DNA of 13,004 bases, taken from JADJNW01 sp964523725. Its GTDB lineage: Bacteria > Bacteroidota > Bacteroidia > Chitinophagales > Saprospiraceae. The translations under genes and the position numbers were made by a program. This document shows positions 1-6,616 of the stretch, piece after piece. Below the pieces are notes generated by a model. It had not been told where the DNA came from. It worked only from the letters and a program-made list of their open reading frames with translations, and did not search any database. Where the stretch lies: assembly GCA_964523725.1 (NCBI GenBank), contig CAZGAU010000146.1:1-13004 (forward strand), read 5' to 3'. Positions within the stretch are counted from its first letter, which is position 1. Each line of letters begins with the position of its first letter.

Positions 1-66
1 TCATGTTGATGATAAGACATAGGCTTTTTGAACTACAAAATAAATACCTTGATGCCCCTTATCCGT

Positions 67-146
67 TGAATAAACGTTTAATGCCGTTTGTAAACGCTTG
101 TAGCCGATTATAAACGTTTGTAAACGTTTATAGCCGTTTGTAAACG
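67..146. repeat. Array of eight 10-bp units
   Basis: Eight consecutive decamers share the pattern TTTRTARMCG. They occur in two flavours ending TAAACG or TAGCCG (one ends ATGCCG), interleaved along the array. The unit length is not a multiple of three, so conserved spacing cannot come from a reading frame. It is close to one helical turn, so each unit would present the same DNA face. Adjacent units create short dyads such as CGTTT-GT-AAACG and AAACGTTT. No gene is visible around it. Function is unknown; a protein-binding array or a slippage-generated minisatellite are both possible. Confidence 0.8.
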
Positions 147-307
147 GAAAAGCCTGGATGTGCATGGAAAATGGACGGTTGGTAGTTTATGTCATTCCAG
201 ATGCCAAATGAGAGATGAGAGATGCCAGAAATCGGTTAAAAACAAAAGTTTAAGCTTTATTTTATACGTCGTAATTGATTGAAATTGGTATTATCATATT
301 CGGAAAC

Positions 308-769
308 GATTGCAGGGATGTTTTGGTCGATTGCAGAGATGTTTTAGATGATTGCAAGTATGTTTTGGGCGATTGCAAGTATGTTTTGGATGATTGCACG
401 CATGTTTTAAGCGGTTGTAAGTATGTTTTACCCAATTGCACGAATGTTTTAGATGATTGCACGAATGTTTTGGGCGATTGTAAGCATGTTTTACCCCATT
501 GCACGAATGTTTTGGATGATTGCACGGATGTTTTGGGCGATTGCAAGGTTGTTTTAGTTAATTGTAAGTATGTTTTACCCCATTGCACGAATGTTTTGAA
601 CGATTGTAAGTATGTTTTGGATGATTGCACGCATGTTTTAAGCGGTTGCACGCATGTTTGGTTCGATTGCAGGGATGTTTTAGATAATTGCACGGATGTT
701 TTTGGCGATTGCAAGGTTGTTTTACCCCATTGCAAGTATGTTTTGAATGATTACACGCAATGCATGAGC
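308..769. repeat. 21-bp tandem repeat array, about 22 units
   Basis: Twenty-one clear head-to-tail 21-bp units start at 308, and a degenerate twenty-second ends near 769. Further decayed similarity continues to about 850. Each unit has a core TTGCANNNATGTTTT plus a five-base junction. Variation concentrates at unit position 10, where all four bases occur repeatedly, and at the junction (for example GATGA, GGCGA, CCCCA, AGCGG). Because 21 is divisible by three, several frames stay open. The plus strand reads as a Cys heptad (DC-[TKR]-[HYND]-VL). The minus strand reads as Q-x-x-KT-x-[VL] from 735 to 262. Neither reading has a signal peptide, a recognised domain or a clear start context, so no gene is called. 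The array lies just past the stop of murB and could be transcribed as its 3' tail. Confidence 0.9.
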
Positions 770-859
770 TGTTGCACGATTGCAAAGACGGATTGTAAGC
801 TGTGGAAGCCCGATGTGCGTTTACTTAAGGTTTGTTGTAAGCCGGGTATGCCCTATGTG

Positions 860-1870
860 TCAGATGATATTGACCTCCGGAGTGAGGGTAATGCCGAATG
901 TATCCTGTACAGAGGCGACGATGTCTTGTGCAAGGCGCCAGATATCTTCGCCACTGGCATTGCCATAGTTGACCAGGACCAATGCTTGTTTATCATAGCA
1001 GCCTGCATCGCCTCTGCGCGTGCCTCGCCAGCCGCATTGCTCGATGAGCCAGCCGGCAGGAACTTTGATTTTGCCGTTACTCCCGGGAAAAGAAATGATA
1101 TGGGGAAAACGTTGTTGTAATTCAGCGAATTGCCCGGCGGGAATCTCTGGATTTTTGAAGAAACTGCCGGAATTACCGATCTTAGCCGGATCGGGTAGCT
1201 TGCTACTGCGTATTGCGATCACGGCATTGCTGATGTCGCGAATGGTAGGTTCGGTTACGCCCCGGGCAGCGAGTGTATCGCGAATAGCGCCGTAGGATGT
1301 ATTGAGCTGGTGTGCTCTTTTAGTGAGTTTTAGATAGACTTGCGTGATGCAGTATTTGCCTTTAAGCTCGTTTTTGAACACACTGTCGCGGTACCCGAAG
1401 CGACACTCGGCGTGTGAGAAAGTATGCATGTTGCCGGTAGCCACTTCCATTGCTTCCAAATGGTGAAAGACGTCTTTTAATTCCACACCGTACGCGCCGA
1501 TGTTCTGAATCGGGGCTGCGCCTACCGTACCGGGTATGAGCGAAAGGTTCTCCACGCCGCCCAAGTCCTGATCGAGGCACCACAAGACAAACTGATGCCA
1601 GTTTTCTCCGGCTCCGACGCGCACCATGGCCTGGGTATCGGTTTCTTCTATGATTGTTTTGCCGGTGATAGCGTTTTTGATCACCAAACCTTCAAAGTCC
1701 TGTGTGAGCAAGAGGTTACTGCCGCCGCCCAGGATCAGCATGGGTTGTATTTGTAGCTGAAACGCTTCGCGCAAATCGGCTTCGGTGTGCGCTTCTGCAA
1801 AATAACGGGCGTTGGCAGCGATGCCAAAGGTATTTAAAGCCTGAAGGTTGTAATTTTCTTCGAGTTTCAT
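860..1870 (-). CDS. murB: UDP-N-acetylenolpyruvoylglucosamine reductase (MurB)
   Basis: MurB is the cytoplasmic flavoenzyme that uses NADPH to reduce UDP-GlcNAc-enolpyruvate to UDP-MurNAc, the second committed step of peptidoglycan synthesis. The 336 residues match the type I (E. coli-like) family length of about 340. An FAD-binding GGGSN lies at residues 48-52 and the flavin/substrate segment SLIPGTVGAAPIQNIGAYG at 110-128. The CRFGYRDSVFK block (156-166) contains the conserved Arg161. GNSGSFFKNP carries the catalytic Ser236, and the C-terminal TPEV supplies Glu332. All the family's catalytic residues are therefore present. The ATG at 1870 gives the expected N-terminus (MKLEENYNLQALNTFGI). 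It is the last gene of a three-gene unit, 18 nt after the membrane protein gene, rather than lying in a division/cell-wall cluster. The 21-bp repeat array begins shortly after its stop. Confidence 0.97.
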   Translation of the reverse strand: MKLEENYNLQALNTFGIAANARYFAEAHTEADLREAFQLQIQPMLILGGGSNLLLTQDFEGLVIKNAITGKTIIEETDTQAMVRVGAGENWHQFVLWCLDQDLGGVENLSLIPGTVGAAPIQNIGAYGVELKDVFHHLEAMEVATGNMHTFSHAECRFGYRDSVFKNELKGKYCITQVYLKLTKRAHQLNTSYGAIRDTLAARGVTEPTIRDISNAVIAIRSSKLPDPAKIGNSGSFFKNPEIPAGQFAELQQRFPHIISFPGSNGKIKVPAGWLIEQCGWRGTRRGDAGCYDKQALVLVNYGNASGEDIWRLAQDIVASVQDTFGITLTPEVNII

Positions 1871-1888
1871 GCGGGCAAAAATACACCG

Positions 1889-2446
1889 CTAATTAAAATT
1901 AGCGGTCACTTTGGGTACAAATTCGATACCCCAGAGTCCTTTTTTTACAGATAAGTTGACGGTATCGCCACGCTCGGCATCCGGAAAGAGTGGTTCTTCG
2001 GTGAGCACGCGTTGCAGTTTGGAATCACGGTAAAAATAAGTGCGGTAGCCATTGGGTTTGATATTTTCCCCTTCTATCAGCCCGAAGCGCCCGCTGACGT
2101 AGGCTTCACTTTCCACAAACTCGACGGGAATGGCTTTTGTATCGTGGAAACTTAGCAAACGATTGCTCAAACTTGCGAATAAAGGCATAAATGTAGCGAT
2201 GCCAATGGTGAAAATCAGAATGATCTGTACTTTTTCGGTTACATCTTCCGCCGTTTTTATAAACCGCAGGGATATCAGCAAGCCTAAAGAGATGCCAACG
2301 ACCAATGACCAGAGCGCCATTTGCCTTGCCTGGAAAGTGCGATTGAAATGCGTTATTTCAAAGCCGTATAACACAAATAAAACCAGGATCAGTACAAAGA
2401 TACCGAGGTAAAACAGGTAAATGGTTATGTTCTTTTGCTTGCTCAA
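1889..2446 (-). CDS. Membrane protein of unknown function, three TM segments
   Basis: I do not recognise a family. The 185 residues show three hydrophobic helices at about 7-28, 44-62 and 73-96, followed by a soluble C-terminal domain (about 100-185) rich in beta-type segments. Positive charges (N-terminal MSKQKN and the RFIKTAEDVTEK loop) place the N-terminus inside and the C-terminal domain outside the cytoplasmic membrane. The likely start is TTG (2446-2444), 6 nt after the stop of the ABC exporter gene and in the same reading frame. The next in-frame ATG (residue 43) would delete the first helix, so TTG is preferred. No Shine-Dalgarno sequence is visible, which fits reinitiation by ribosomes finishing the upstream gene. 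Tight packing between an ABC exporter and murB suggests an envelope role, possibly as a partner of the exporter, but that is inference. Confidence 0.75.
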   Translation of the reverse strand: MSKQKNITIYLFYLGIFVLILVLFVLYGFEITHFNRTFQARQMALWSLVVGISLGLLISLRFIKTAEDVTEKVQIILIFTIGIATFMPLFASLSNRLLSFHDTKAIPVEFVESEAYVSGRFGLIEGENIKPNGYRTYFYRDSKLQRVLTEEPLFPDAERGDTVNLSVKKGLWGIEFVPKVTANFN

Positions 2447-2452
2447 AATGGT

Positions 2453-4258
2453 TTATATAAGTTCAAATTGTAATTTAGCCAGTGCATTGTAAGCGCCATC
2501 TTCGATAATGGAAAGCTCCTGATGGGTACCTTGTTCAACGATGCGGCCGTTTTCCAGTACATAAATACAATCTACATCGCGAATAGTTGCCAGGCGGTGC
2601 GCAATAATGATAGACGTTCTTCCTTCCATGAGGCGATTGAGTGCTTCCTGTACCAGTTTCTCTGATTCGGCGTCCAGGGAGGAAGTGGCTTCGTCCAACA
2701 GCAAAATGGCCGGGTCTTTCAGGATAGCCCTGGCAATGGCAATGCGTTGTCGTTGCCCGCCGGAAAGCTTGACGCCGCGTTCACCCACGATGGTATCGAG
2801 TCCATCGGGGAATGATTGTATAAAATCCCAGGCGTTAGCTTGTTTAGCCGCTTCTATAATTTCAGATTCTTCGGCGTTGGGTTTTCCATACAGGATGTTT
2901 TCGCGAATAGTGCCGCCGAACAGCAGTACTTCCTGGGGTACAATGGCGATATTCTGCCGGTATTTTAATAAATCGTAATTGTAAATGGATTTTCCATCCA
3001 CGGTAATGTCGCCACTATCTACTTTATAGAGTTGTAAAAGCAACTGCACGATGGTGGACTTTCCTGCACCGCTGGCGCCCACGAGTGCAACTTTCTGTCC
3101 AGGTTGAATAGCAAGATCAATACCTTTGAGTACTTCCACATCCTTTCGAGTAGGATAGCTGAAGCGTACATTTTGGTAGGCAATCTCTCCTTCCAGCCGT
3201 TCGTGTGGTTGTAGGGGAATGTTTGAGGGTTCTACTTCGCTCGGACGATCGAGTATTTCCTGGATTCTTTCGGTGGCGCCAATGGCGCTGGTTAGTTCGG
3301 TATATAAACTCCCGATCCCGCCAATCGCACCGCCGATAAAGGCCGTGTATAAAATGAATGAAAAGAGGTCGCCGACCTGCATCTCGCCGCTTTGCACCAA
3401 TAGCGCGCCGCGCCAAAGGATAAAAAAGATCGCACCGAATAAAACGGTGATGATAAAGATGAAAAACAAGCCGCGGGTGCGCGCGAATTTGAGTGAAGTC
3501 TGCACCACTTTGTCGATGGACTTGCCGTAGCGCAGCACTTCAAACCATTCATTAGTAAAGGATTTGACTACGGTGAAGGATTGCAGGGTTTCTTCCACGA
3601 TGACGTTGGTGTTGGCCAGTTCGTCCTGTCTTTTTTTAGATATTTGTCGAATGTAACGTCCGAAAACCATCGCAATCACTACCACTACCGGAAAAGTAAG
3701 CAGCATAATAAATGATAATTTGGGCGTGAGCCAGGCAATAATCGCAATACCTGAAGTGAGCGTCACCAATTGCCGGATGAATTCTGCCAAAGTAACGGAG
3801 AAAGCGTTTTGAAGCTTTTCTACATCGGAGGTGATGCGGCTGGTCAGTTCCCCTACCCTGCGTTGTTCGAAGAAAGGCACGTCCTGGGTGATTAAACTTT
3901 GATATAAGGCCTTGCGCACGCCAGCCATACCTTTTTCACTCACGTTGGCAAAAAGGATTGTACGGAGATAAGAAAATACACCTTGAACAATCAGCAATAC
4001 CAGAAAAAAAAGCCCAAATTGCTGTAAGGAAAGATCGATTTTTGGTTTGGCGCCGTTGGCTACATTGGCCATCTCACCGGCTGCACCGGGGAATACCATA
4101 AAAAGAAGACTGGAAGTAGTCAGTAAAGCCAGCCCACCGATGAAAGACCATTTATACGGCCGGATATATTTAAAGATACGTGCGGCTTTATATACCCTTT
4201 CTTTGGTGAGCTTCACCTTTTCATCATCCGTACCCGACCGCCGTCTGCGCATGCCCAT
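2453..4258 (-). CDS. ABC exporter, fused permease and ATPase (MsbA/LmrA type)
   Basis: A half-transporter of 601 residues, the usual length for type IV (exporter-fold) ABC proteins that act as homodimers in the cytoplasmic membrane. Six TM helices fall at about 37-59, 81-103, 160-178, 182-199, 262-284 and 296-318. The ATPase domain has Walker A GASGAGKST (394-402), Q-loop Gln442, signature LSGGQ (498-502), Walker B ILLLDE (518-523) and H-loop His554, so it should be active. The substrate cannot be read from sequence; lipids or lipid-linked precursors, drugs and peptides are all transported by this family. It is the first gene of the unit with the 185-residue membrane protein and murB. The start is ATG at 4258; a second ATG two codons in is equally possible. 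A TAnnTTTG element about 100 nt upstream is the probable promoter. Confidence 0.93.
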   Translation of the reverse strand: MGMRRRRSGTDDEKVKLTKERVYKAARIFKYIRPYKWSFIGGLALLTTSSLLFMVFPGAAGEMANVANGAKPKIDLSLQQFGLFFLVLLIVQGVFSYLRTILFANVSEKGMAGVRKALYQSLITQDVPFFEQRRVGELTSRITSDVEKLQNAFSVTLAEFIRQLVTLTSGIAIIAWLTPKLSFIMLLTFPVVVVIAMVFGRYIRQISKKRQDELANTNVIVEETLQSFTVVKSFTNEWFEVLRYGKSIDKVVQTSLKFARTRGLFFIFIITVLFGAIFFILWRGALLVQSGEMQVGDLFSFILYTAFIGGAIGGIGSLYTELTSAIGATERIQEILDRPSEVEPSNIPLQPHERLEGEIAYQNVRFSYPTRKDVEVLKGIDLAIQPGQKVALVGASGAGKSTIVQLLLQLYKVDSGDITVDGKSIYNYDLLKYRQNIAIVPQEVLLFGGTIRENILYGKPNAEESEIIEAAKQANAWDFIQSFPDGLDTIVGERGVKLSGGQRQRIAIARAILKDPAILLLDEATSSLDAESEKLVQEALNRLMEGRTSIIIAHRLATIRDVDCIYVLENGRIVEQGTHQELSIIEDGAYNALAKLQFELI

Positions 4259-4287
4259 AATTCATGAATTATTGATTGTTAATTGGG

Positions 4288-4332
4288 GATTGACAATAAC
4301 TTGTATTTTTCGCAATAGAATGATTGTCAATC
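4288..4332. repeat. Perfect 10-bp inverted repeat in ABC leader
   Basis: GATTGACAAT at 4288-4297 and its exact complement ATTGTCAATC at 4323-4332 are separated by 25 nt. The pair lies between the predicted minus-strand promoter (4365-4358) and the ABC start at 4258, so it falls in the leader of that mRNA. It could be a two-site operator or an RNA hairpin. Confidence 0.6.
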
Positions 4333-4357
4333 TTATCATTCCCTGGTTTTGCTTTTG

Positions 4358-4390
4358 CAAAGCTACGTTATTTAACAGTGTTAAAAGCAA
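4358..4390 (-). promoter_or_regulatory. Predicted promoter of the ABC/membrane protein/murB unit
   Basis: On the minus strand, TAGCTTTG (4365-4358) matches the Bacteroidota -7 element TAnnTTTG. A TTG lies 22 nt upstream (4390-4388), within the range known for the -33 element. Transcription would start near 4351, giving a leader of about 93 nt. Confidence 0.5.
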
Positions 4391-4442
4391 TTAGGTTAAC
4401 ATCGAAACGAGTTAAAATGTAAATTTTGACCTGGTTTTGATG

Positions 4443-4450
4443 TATCTTTG
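4443..4450 (+). promoter_or_regulatory. Predicted -7 element for first barrel gene
   Basis: TATCTTTG matches TAnnTTTG exactly. The nearest upstream TTTG (4425-4428) is only 14 nt away, shorter than usual, so the -33 assignment is uncertain. A start site near 4457 would leave an AT-rich leader of about 126 nt before the ATG at 4583. Confidence 0.45.
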
Positions 4451-4582
4451 GCGCTTTATTTTGTTAAAATAAACATATTGACAAAAACAATTATCTTAAC
4501 AAAGTATATATTAAAGGAATAATCGCTATTTTTAGCATTGTAGTAGAAGTATATATTCCCGAAAACAACAACATGTATTCCC

Positions 4583-5410
4583 ATGAAAGTAAACACGACT
4601 ATTCTACTTATGCTTGTGGCATTTGTGCTTCAAGCTCAACCCATTGACATTGGCTTCACCATCGGTTCGATGGCCTACAATGGCGACCTTTCACCCAACA
4701 GTCCCGTAGATATGATTCAGCAGATTCGACCTGCTTTCGGGGTTTTTGGACGTACCAGTTTTAGCAAACATACTTCGGCAAAATTGATGATCAACTTTGG
4801 TAGCGTAGATGGTAACGACGCTTATGGCGCCTATCCGGATCGTGGCTATCAGTTTCAATCCAGCATTTTTGAGATCAATTTGACCGGTGAATTGCATCTG
4901 ATTCGCATCCGGCATACCGAATCGAGCTTTACTTTTCCTTATCTTTTTGGCGGCATCGGTATGTTTCATTTTAATCCAAAAGCCGAACTGGACGATGGCA
5001 GTTTTGTAGAATTGCAACCTCTAGGTACCGAAGGGCAAGGTTTGCCGGGCTATGAAGCCCCTTACGCTTTGACCCAGTTTAATGTGCCGCTGGGCGCCGG
5101 TGTACGATTTATACTCAGCGATCGTTGGAGCGTATCCTTCGAGATGGGCGGACGCCTCCTGTTTACCGATTATCTTGACGATGTTGGCGGAACAAGGGTC
5201 AACTATGCAGATGTGTACGAGGGCAATGGCCCGCTGGCCGCACAATTAAGCAACCCTGGGCTGCCCAATGAGCCGGTACAGGTCATTTATCAAAGAGGCG
5301 TAGCCAGCCGAGATTGGTATTACATGGGTGCTTTGATGGTTTCCTATAATTTTGGCGAAGCTATTCGCAAAGCTTTCCGCGATCCGGTGCCCTGTTATAG
5401 CAAATGGTAA
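4583..5410 (+). CDS. Outer-membrane beta-barrel protein, DUF6089/PorG-like (copy 1)
   Basis: A 275-residue exported protein with an N-terminal hydrophobic signal peptide (about 1-19, ending near LQAQ). Alternating hydrophobic strands follow, typical of an eight-stranded outer-membrane barrel. The opening GFTIGSMAYNGDLSP fits the G-x(3)-Y-x-GDL start of DUF6089 proteins, a family that includes the type IX secretion component PorG of Porphyromonas. It is somewhat longer than PorG (about 230). The segment LQPLGTEGQGLPGYEAPY (144-161) is shared exactly with the downstream paralogue. The C-terminus YYMGALMVSYNFG looks like a terminal barrel strand, followed by a short tail. The start is the ATG at 4583; an ATG 10 nt upstream is out of frame. 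Assignment to secretion is by family resemblance only; a structural or general barrel role is possible. Confidence 0.8.
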   Translation: MKVNTTILLMLVAFVLQAQPIDIGFTIGSMAYNGDLSPNSPVDMIQQIRPAFGVFGRTSFSKHTSAKLMINFGSVDGNDAYGAYPDRGYQFQSSIFEINLTGELHLIRIRHTESSFTFPYLFGGIGMFHFNPKAELDDGSFVELQPLGTEGQGLPGYEAPYALTQFNVPLGAGVRFILSDRWSVSFEMGGRLLFTDYLDDVGGTRVNYADVYEGNGPLAAQLSNPGLPNEPVQVIYQRGVASRDWYYMGALMVSYNFGEAIRKAFRDPVPCYSKW

Positions 5411-5664
5411 CAAAATTCCGGATAAAATAATGAAAGCTGGAAGTTTTGAAATTTCATTTTTTTTGCATATCTTTCGTCTAGCAAAAAAACTTCCAGCTTC
5501 AATATTCCAAAAACCTTTCTAAATTCTACTTTTCTCCAGATCATTTTAGACATCTTAACACTAGGACTCATTAAGATTCAAAAATATTCTACCCCCCAGA
5601 TTCGTTGCATACTAGCGAGTGAATAAAGTCTTTTGTTTCATCATCTCCAAAATTTCCATTACTC
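5411..5664. promoter_or_regulatory. Spacer between barrel paralogues with promoter-like site
   Basis: No gene is visible in these 254 nt. A TTTTG (5444-5448), 19 nt spacing and TATCTTTC (5468-5475) form a near-consensus Bacteroidota promoter (the final G of the -7 element is C, followed by G). It would start transcription near 5482 and give a leader of about 180 nt. The second barrel gene is therefore probably transcribed on its own, at least in part. An inverted repeat brackets this site. Confidence 0.5.
5434..5499. repeat. 14-bp inverted repeat bracketing a promoter
   Basis: AAGCTGGAAGTTTT (5434-5447) and its perfect complement AAAACTTCCAGCTT (5486-5499) are separated by 38 nt. The left arm overlaps the predicted -33 element and the right arm lies just past the predicted start site. 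It could be a long-loop terminator of the first barrel gene or a pair of operator half-sites. The long loop and the position favour operators slightly. Confidence 0.65.
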
Positions 5665-6519
5665 ATGAGAAAACTGATAATCCTGTTGAACATTTGCATT
5701 GCAGCAACTTTTGCACAGGCGCAAAGTACAGAACTCGGCTTAATGCTGGGCGGGTCACTTTATAGTGGCGACCTTTCCAAGAATGAATTCGGCGTATATC
5801 TAGACGAAGTGAACCCGGCCGGAGGTGTTTTCGGACGTTTTAATATTAACAAAACACTGTCCCTGCGTTTGGGCGCCAGCCTGGGCAAGATTACCGGGCA
5901 AGGAGATACCTCTGTAACTGTTATCAGACCGGGCTTTCGTTCTAATATCCTGGAACTCGCACTCACCGGAGAAATCTCTCCTATCACTATTGGAGGCGAT
6001 AATTTTATGGTCAAACCCTACCTTTTTGGAGGGGCAGCTATGTATCGGTTCGATCCGGAAACGCAATTTGATGGCAATTGGATAAAACTGCAACCCCTCG
6101 GTACCGAGGGACAAGGCTTGCCCGGCTACGAGGCGCCTTATAACCTGACCCAGCTTTCGATTCCTTTTGGAGGTGGTGTGAAATTCATCATCAACGATGC
6201 CTGGTCCATCGGGCTGGAATTTGGCTGGCGCAAAACTTTCACCGATCATCTGGATGACATCAGCGATAAAGGCGTCAATTATCTGGATGTGTATGATGGT
6301 AACGGTAGTCTGGCCGCAACGTTCAGCAATATGCTCATCACCGGCCCCGAAAACGGCGATGTAAACTACGAACGAGGCGGGCCTTACGAAGACTGGTATC
6401 ACATCGGGGGACTTACGATCTCCTATTTCCTGGGCGGTAACAGCGGCATGGATGGTTCTTCCCGAAGTTTCGTAGGCGGGCGTAAGCGCGGCAAGGGTAT
6501 TGGTTGCCCGACGTTTTGA
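5665..6519 (+). CDS. Outer-membrane beta-barrel protein, DUF6089/PorG-like (copy 2)
   Basis: A 284-residue paralogue of the preceding gene. A clear signal peptide MRKLIILLNICIAATFAQA is followed by a probable cleavage site before QSTE. The mature protein begins with ELGLMLGGSLYSGDLS, the DUF6089 hallmark, and closes with a barrel-type strand (WYHIGGLTISYFLGG) plus a basic, Gly-rich tail (SRSFVGGRKRGKG). It aligns with copy 1 almost end to end. The strongest conservation is at 142-159 and over the following strands (LTQ...P.G.GV.FI..D.WS, then TD.LDD....VNY.DVY.GNG.LAA..SN). It is expected to sit in the outer membrane, possibly with the type IX secretion machinery; that is inferred from the family. 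Its own promoter-like site and long leader suggest separate expression from copy 1. It converges with the unknown gene to its right. Confidence 0.82.
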   Translation: MRKLIILLNICIAATFAQAQSTELGLMLGGSLYSGDLSKNEFGVYLDEVNPAGGVFGRFNINKTLSLRLGASLGKITGQGDTSVTVIRPGFRSNILELALTGEISPITIGGDNFMVKPYLFGGAAMYRFDPETQFDGNWIKLQPLGTEGQGLPGYEAPYNLTQLSIPFGGGVKFIINDAWSIGLEFGWRKTFTDHLDDISDKGVNYLDVYDGNGSLAATFSNMLITGPENGDVNYERGGPYEDWYHIGGLTISYFLGGNSGMDGSSRSFVGGRKRGKGIGCPTF

Positions 6520-6558
6520 TGGAATCTTTTATCGGATAGAAGTCAAACAAATAAACAA

Positions 6559-6589
6559 GGTTTCGCAAATCTCAAAGATTTACGAAATC
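6559..6589. repeat. REP-like imperfect palindrome, copy 1
   Basis: TTTCGCAAATCT, a CAA loop and AGATTTACGAAA form a stem with one C/A mismatch at 6561-6587; flanking bases extend it in RNA. The 29 nt at 6561-6589 recur exactly at 7236-7264. Lying between convergent genes, it could act as a bidirectional terminator, although no long T-run follows. Confidence 0.75.
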
Positions 6590-6616
6590 TAAAACAATCT
6601 ATGGTAAGTTGATGCC

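Larger units (their letters stand above)
4259..4582. promoter_or_regulatory. Divergent intergenic region with two promoter-like sites
   Basis: This AT-rich 324-nt gap separates the minus-strand ABC unit from the plus-strand barrel gene and contains no plausible gene. It must hold both promoters. TAGCTTTG on the minus strand (4365-4358) and TATCTTTG on the plus strand (4443-4450) both fit the Bacteroidota -7 consensus TAnnTTTG. A perfect 10-bp inverted repeat lies between the first of these and the ABC start codon. Confidence 0.7.

Noticed and set aside
308..769. CRISPR array
   Set aside because: Units are contiguous, diverged and only 21 bp, with no unique spacers and no cas genes nearby.
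558..785. 75-residue minus-strand frame with CN-x-x-KH repeats
   Set aside because: An alternative frame of the same 21-bp array that hits a stop at a variant unit; no independent support.
275..1120. 281-residue plus-strand open frame
   Set aside because: Its first part is the 21-bp array and its last 260 nt are antisense to murB, which has full catalytic motifs. Kept only as a question about the array.
4493..5560. Shared ATCTTAACA in the leaders of the two barrel genes (4493-4501 and 5552-5560)
   Set aside because: Nine bases in AT-rich DNA at different distances from the starts is likely chance.
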